64,000 nt of DNA from the NCBI GenBank assembly GCA_009741485.1, contig CM019214.1:52965310-53029309 (forward strand), written 5' to 3'. The notes beneath the pieces are model-generated. The model saw nothing but the letters and a program-made list of their open reading frames with translations. It was not told the origin of the DNA and ran no database searches. Position 1 is the first letter of the stretch, and each line of letters opens with the position of its first letter. The stretch comes from Malurus cyaneus samueli. Its lineage: Eukaryota; Chordata; Aves; Passeriformes; Maluridae. Positions 59,606 through 64,000 of this stretch are shown here, piece by piece. The translations under genes and the position numbers were made by a program.

Positions 59606-62600
59606 CTCAAGTGAGATGGGGGAAAGAAAACACAATGAGTTTTCATGAGTCAATAATATCTTTTTGAAGGGAAGAAGGCCACATGGGAAATTATTGGATT
59701 AAGTTGCTACATTTTTCTGGTTCGATTTAGTGGGGGGTTTTTATAAGAAGATGAGAGTAGCTCTATGCTGAATTCAAAGTCTACGTGGTATAACTACAGA
59801 ACTTCAGACAATTAAAATAAAGTAATTTTAATGAAAACCTTAAATATTCTATTAAATAATCTGTCAGAATTCTTCCTCACAGTTTAACATAATTAGCAAA
59901 CATTTTTAATAAACTTGCTCTAGTCATAAATATGTAGCTAATTTTTCATATTTTTTCAAAGACTTTAGTGACTGCAGAAATTACTAGCAAGTCTTATTAT
60001 TACTATTATCCAGTATCAAATAGGAACACCAGAAAACACTCCATACAGCTTAATCTCAGTCAGCAGTCTTCAGTCAAATTATTTTAAATGGAAGTTGTCT
60101 GTGCTCTCTTATTCCAAACACAAAGAAAAAACACCAGAGAGTATTAGTTGATCAGTAGGTGGCATAAATTATTCCTGACTCCCCACTACAACCACAGGGC
60201 TTTATACAGAACACATTAAAACCAATAAGAGCTTTTATATCAACCACAATGGAAGAAGGATTGGGGTGGTGTTTTGTAATAGGGGGCCTTATGTGTAGAG
60301 TCACAGTAATTTATAAATCATTGCTACTGAACAAAATGAACACAAAATGTCATCCCACAGCACTAAATGGTTTTCCAGCAGTTGGCCAATGATTTGCTTC
60401 ATTGAAAAAAAGGGCTGAACAAAAAAAGTCCCACACCTGCTTCAACTTTAATACCAAGCCTTATCCAATGATGCCATTTGAAGCATTTTAACTATTTTGG
60501 TTTCCGCTCTCAATTACCGCCATACAATGGTGATGGGTGATGGTTAAGACCACAAACAGCTGCATTCTCTCCTTCATATTATCTGCCATCAGTTAAAGGA
60601 GGCAAAATAATGCAGCCACATCCATCCATGGGGAGAAAGCTGCCATCCTTTGCCAATTAGATGCATCCCTGTCTTGCCTGAGAAACTCTATCTCACTTCC
60701 ATGCTTCACAGTAGGTCAGATATTAATGAGGAGAGTAAAGCTCAGTTTAGATACTGCACTACAACTCCTGGTTGAATGGTTTCTCTACTTTTAGCATGCC
60801 AATTTGCACATAAATGTTTTTTTTTGTGTCTCAGAGCTAAACAAAAACTTAGAAAAATTAGCAACATCAGAGTCTTGGAGATATCTGATTCCTTATACCT
60901 GCTGTAGTGCCACCTTATGTTCCTTATAATGTTCAGTTCTGCTCCTGAGAGCTGATGCTTCCCAGCACCAATGAAATGGTGAAGGAAAACAGGAATAGAG
61001 CTAAATGACTTTTATTCTTGTGGGCATATACGAAACTTGGAATACTGTGTATCTGAGCAAGGAAAGATGACGCTGTCTGATCAAGTTTAGGCTGGGCACC
61101 CAATGGGAATGGCAGCTCCCTTTACCCTCAAAAAGTGCTGGCATAGCAAATTATGTGCAAGAGGAACAGAGAGAATAGAGGAGAAGGCTCCTTAAACATA
61201 TTCCCAAACACTCTGCATTAAGTGAGAGGCCTTCTTTACACCTCTCATTTATAAAGCTATTTAGGTTAATGTACCTCTGAGAACTCATTAGTTGAGACAG
61301 CACAAACAGAAAGAACTGCAAAAATGTTTTTGTTCAAGAAATCAGACAGCAACACAAAGTACCTGGAGATTTATAGCAAACAAAACTGTTGCTAATCAGG
61401 AGGTATTGTAAGATGAAATTACATGTTCATCTCTGTCAAGCATTTGGAAAAAAAATGGGGAAAAAAGGTCCCTTGTCTTTTTTTTTTGTTATTTTTGCTT
61501 TTTTCTTTGGTATCTCTTTCAAGTCTCTAAACCAGGGTTTACAAGATTTGAAGTGGCTCAAAATTCACTCCTTACTGAGCTCTGTACTTCATACAAATCA
61601 ATGAAGAATGAAATGAGACCCCAGGGCTTCTTACTTACCTTGACTGCTCAGTATCTCTGGAGCTTTCTGACTGAATTTTAAGACAGACGTTTGTTTATTT
61701 GCTCTAAGTAAATCACTTGATCCAAGAAAGACTATTAACTCCCTCTAATGTTGTCCTTTTTCTGACTCACAGACTCAGCACTTAGGAGAGCAAAGTAAGG
61801 GTAAATTTCATTATTTTCTTTTTTTTTTGTCCTTCAACAGAATATATATATCCCTGCTACTAACATTAGGACACTGTAATTTCTCACCTCCTCATAGTGC
61901 CTCAATGCCTTAAAACTTGCTGTCCACCAGATTCCATTACAGAGGCAAAGCTTTTTAGGTAGAATTATCTCCTTTCAGCAGCCTTCAGTAAGAAAAGCAC
62001 AAAACAAAACAAAGGGAGGGAGATAATTAATTTATACCTTTCCTGTCTACCATCAGCAGTATGCTATTGACAGCAAGAAAACTGTGCTTTATTAAGGCTG
62101 TATTTATATACGAGCAAATCAGTCAGGGGCTTTGTCTTGCATGTTTCCTCCTGAAGTAGCTGCAAACTGCATAGTGATCTTCCTAAATTCATTTGAAGCA
62201 GATAATTGCTTAAAATAGACAGGAAACATTCAAGGGATAACTAAATCTCCACCACCTGTGTGTCATTCTGACTCACAGCCCAGCAAAGCAAACACTGAAG
62301 TCAGTGAGAACCTTTCCAGTGACACACGCAAGTTTTACCCTTTTACTCCCATCTAAGCTAAAAGAAGAGCACAGCATCTTCGTGATCCTCCAACCCACAT
62401 GTTTTCATGTTCATATGGGCAAAATCAGCAGGAAAATAGCACATTTCACAGAGATCCAAGATGAGAGTTACAGAGGGCATTGCACTTACGGGAGAGATCA
62501 GGTTCCCAAGGAGTCCCACTGTTCTCTCTCAGCATTTCCATGCATTGCAGGATAATCTGGCAATATTAGTCTAATCAGGTCCTGATGGGTTTTTTTTCTT

Positions 62601-64000
62601 CCAATACAGAGATCCAGTTTATTCCTCTTGTGCATAAAGCAGAAAATAGCACGGCTTTGATACAGTAGCTGTGCTTGACCTGCTGATAAGCATACATGGT
62701 TTGAAAGCCACAGGTAACCCATACCTGAGCTCAAAACCTCAGATTTATTCTAACATTTGTGCTCTCTTCAGTCTGTTGCTACCTTAGAGTGTAAATTTTG
62801 GAGATGGTGAGCTTGTGGTGCCTTTCTCAGCTCCTGAGTAAGTTGTTTTGGATCCAGTGAATCCTGTGCTTGTTTATATTTTCTCTGAATTGCTGCAAGC
62901 TGTTAAAGAAAGTCTCCCTATGTGGCTGTAACAAGTACAAACAGTGGGACTGTGTCTGCATAGTGTGGACTAAAATCCAGGCATCAGGCTGAATCAGACT
63001 GATCAGGCTGAGTTATTGCTATGCCTATGGATATAATCAATCAATAGAAAATACAGAATTGCTCTTTGTAATGTCGTTTTAGGGGATTGGCCTTTGGACC
63101 TACAGTCCTCTTGAAAATATGGCTGTATTCACATAAATACTGGTCTGCATATGATTAGCCAGGAAGCCTGTAAACGAAATGTAAAGTTTTACAATTGAAA
63201 TATTTTTGAAATTAATCTAAAATCAGTTTGTTTTGAGGTATAAGGAATACCATGGTCTGTGTGGACAAAAATGAAATAGTAAGATCACAGTTCTTATGAA
63301 CTTAGAAAATGTCCCTGAGCTCAGTACCTTATACAGCCAAAATAAAAAGCCATGCAAATTCTCACATGGGAGCTCTCATGCATTAGCATGGTCCATTTGA
63401 AACTTTAATACACACAGAAGAGATACATTATGAATACCTAACTTGGAAAGCTGAGAGAAGCAAAATTGTTTGAAAACTATAAAACTAGAATTTGCTTAGG
63501 CACATAACATTTGAGCTGAATCAAAGAGATTTGGTGCCTCAAATCTGCTAAAGCTTACAGATGTTACAGCTTACTTTCCCTCCCCTGGAGTGACAATTTC
63601 AAATAATTTGAGCTGCTATATCCACTTTTCAGAGTTGATATGGTAGGTACCACCACATTCAGCATGTTTTTTTTTTTCGTGACTGAGCCATCTGCAGAGA
63701 AACACTACGTAGGCATCTAGAAGGGCCATGATCAGTGTAAAAAGACTGATCTTGTCTTATCTTAATGTACTACCTTAATGTACTGACACAGAAATTATTT
63801 TAAATCTCTGAAACATAGTCCTCTACTACTGTGGGACATTCTACCCCTAAAGTATCCAAGAATGTGAATGGAAGCTCTCCAGAGTACATTTCACTCAGGA
63901 ATTTTCCACTTACAAAACTGCCATTCATTACAGCTATCACACCATGATCAACATGCAAATGTTATTAATCATTATTACAGGTGACCAGAATGGCAGAGAA
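59606..64000. other. Non-coding stretch, possible regulatory DNA
   Basis: About 4.4 kb without a recognised gene or transposon. A CTCF-like core on the plus strand (TCAGTAGGTGGCAT) lies at 60152-60165. The part from about 60360 to 60760 has low simple-repeat content and several candidate factor words: CCAAT at 60385-60389 and 60466-60470, CAATTACCGCC, ACCACAAACAGCTG and CCAATTAGATGC. It might be a conserved enhancer, but conservation cannot be tested here. Frames at 61389-61604 and 62304-62734 overlap on both strands and have no domain. Confidence 0.5.

Noticed and set aside
61600..61710. Strong minus-strand splice-donor match (CAAG/GTAAGT) at 61633-61642
   Set aside because: The supposed exon has stops in the frames read and no convincing acceptor.

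Overview
This window looks like nuclear DNA of a bird, or at least a sauropsid. The evidence is a set of CR1-type LINE fragments with the CR1 3' end: a terminal ATTCTATGATTCT-like motif, preceded by the GATGATCTTTAAGGTCCCTTCCAACC-type stretch in the avian families. These fragments are typically 5'-truncated. The rest is mostly AT-rich, CpG-poor, non-repetitive DNA with long poly-A/T runs and pyrimidine microsatellites. One 20-base run of N (53132-53151) marks an assembly gap. The species cannot be fixed from sequence alone.

No host protein-coding exon, tRNA, rRNA, CRISPR array or complete mobile element could be supported. The longest open frames are either low-complexity translations of the 26.1-26.5 kb pyrimidine array or short chance frames without recognisable domains. 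The window is therefore best read as a gene desert or the inside of a very large intron.

Layout. 0-1 kb: a plus-strand CR1 3' portion with reverse-transcriptase C-terminus remnants and a visible frameshift. 4.9-6.04 kb: a CR1 cluster, with a minus-strand and a plus-strand fragment abutting head to head and a third short minus-strand tail nearby. 12.0-12.6 kb: a CACGTG box fused to a TATAAAAG box, leading into a locally GC- and CpG-richer 500 bases with a CTCF-like motif. 14.9-15.7 kb and 24.2-24.9 kb: two further minus-strand CR1 fragments. 26.13-26.53 kb: a 395-base pyrimidine array that changes from TTTTC units to CCCTT units. 28.53-29.22 kb and 34.46-35.13 kb: two copies of an unidentified ~0.68 kb direct repeat, with a near-identical core of about 330 bases containing two perfect palindromes. 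56.75-56.82 kb: a second, pure CCCTT array. 59.1-59.6 kb: a strongly decayed plus-strand CR1 of an older type.

No set of genes acts together here, and I found no convincing new biological system. The items most worth following up are the duplicated 0.68 kb segment with its palindromes, the RFC1-like AAAAG/AAGGG array and the isolated promoter-like cluster at 12 kb. All comparisons with CR1 consensus sequences and motifs were made by eye from general knowledge of those families. No alignment or database search was run.
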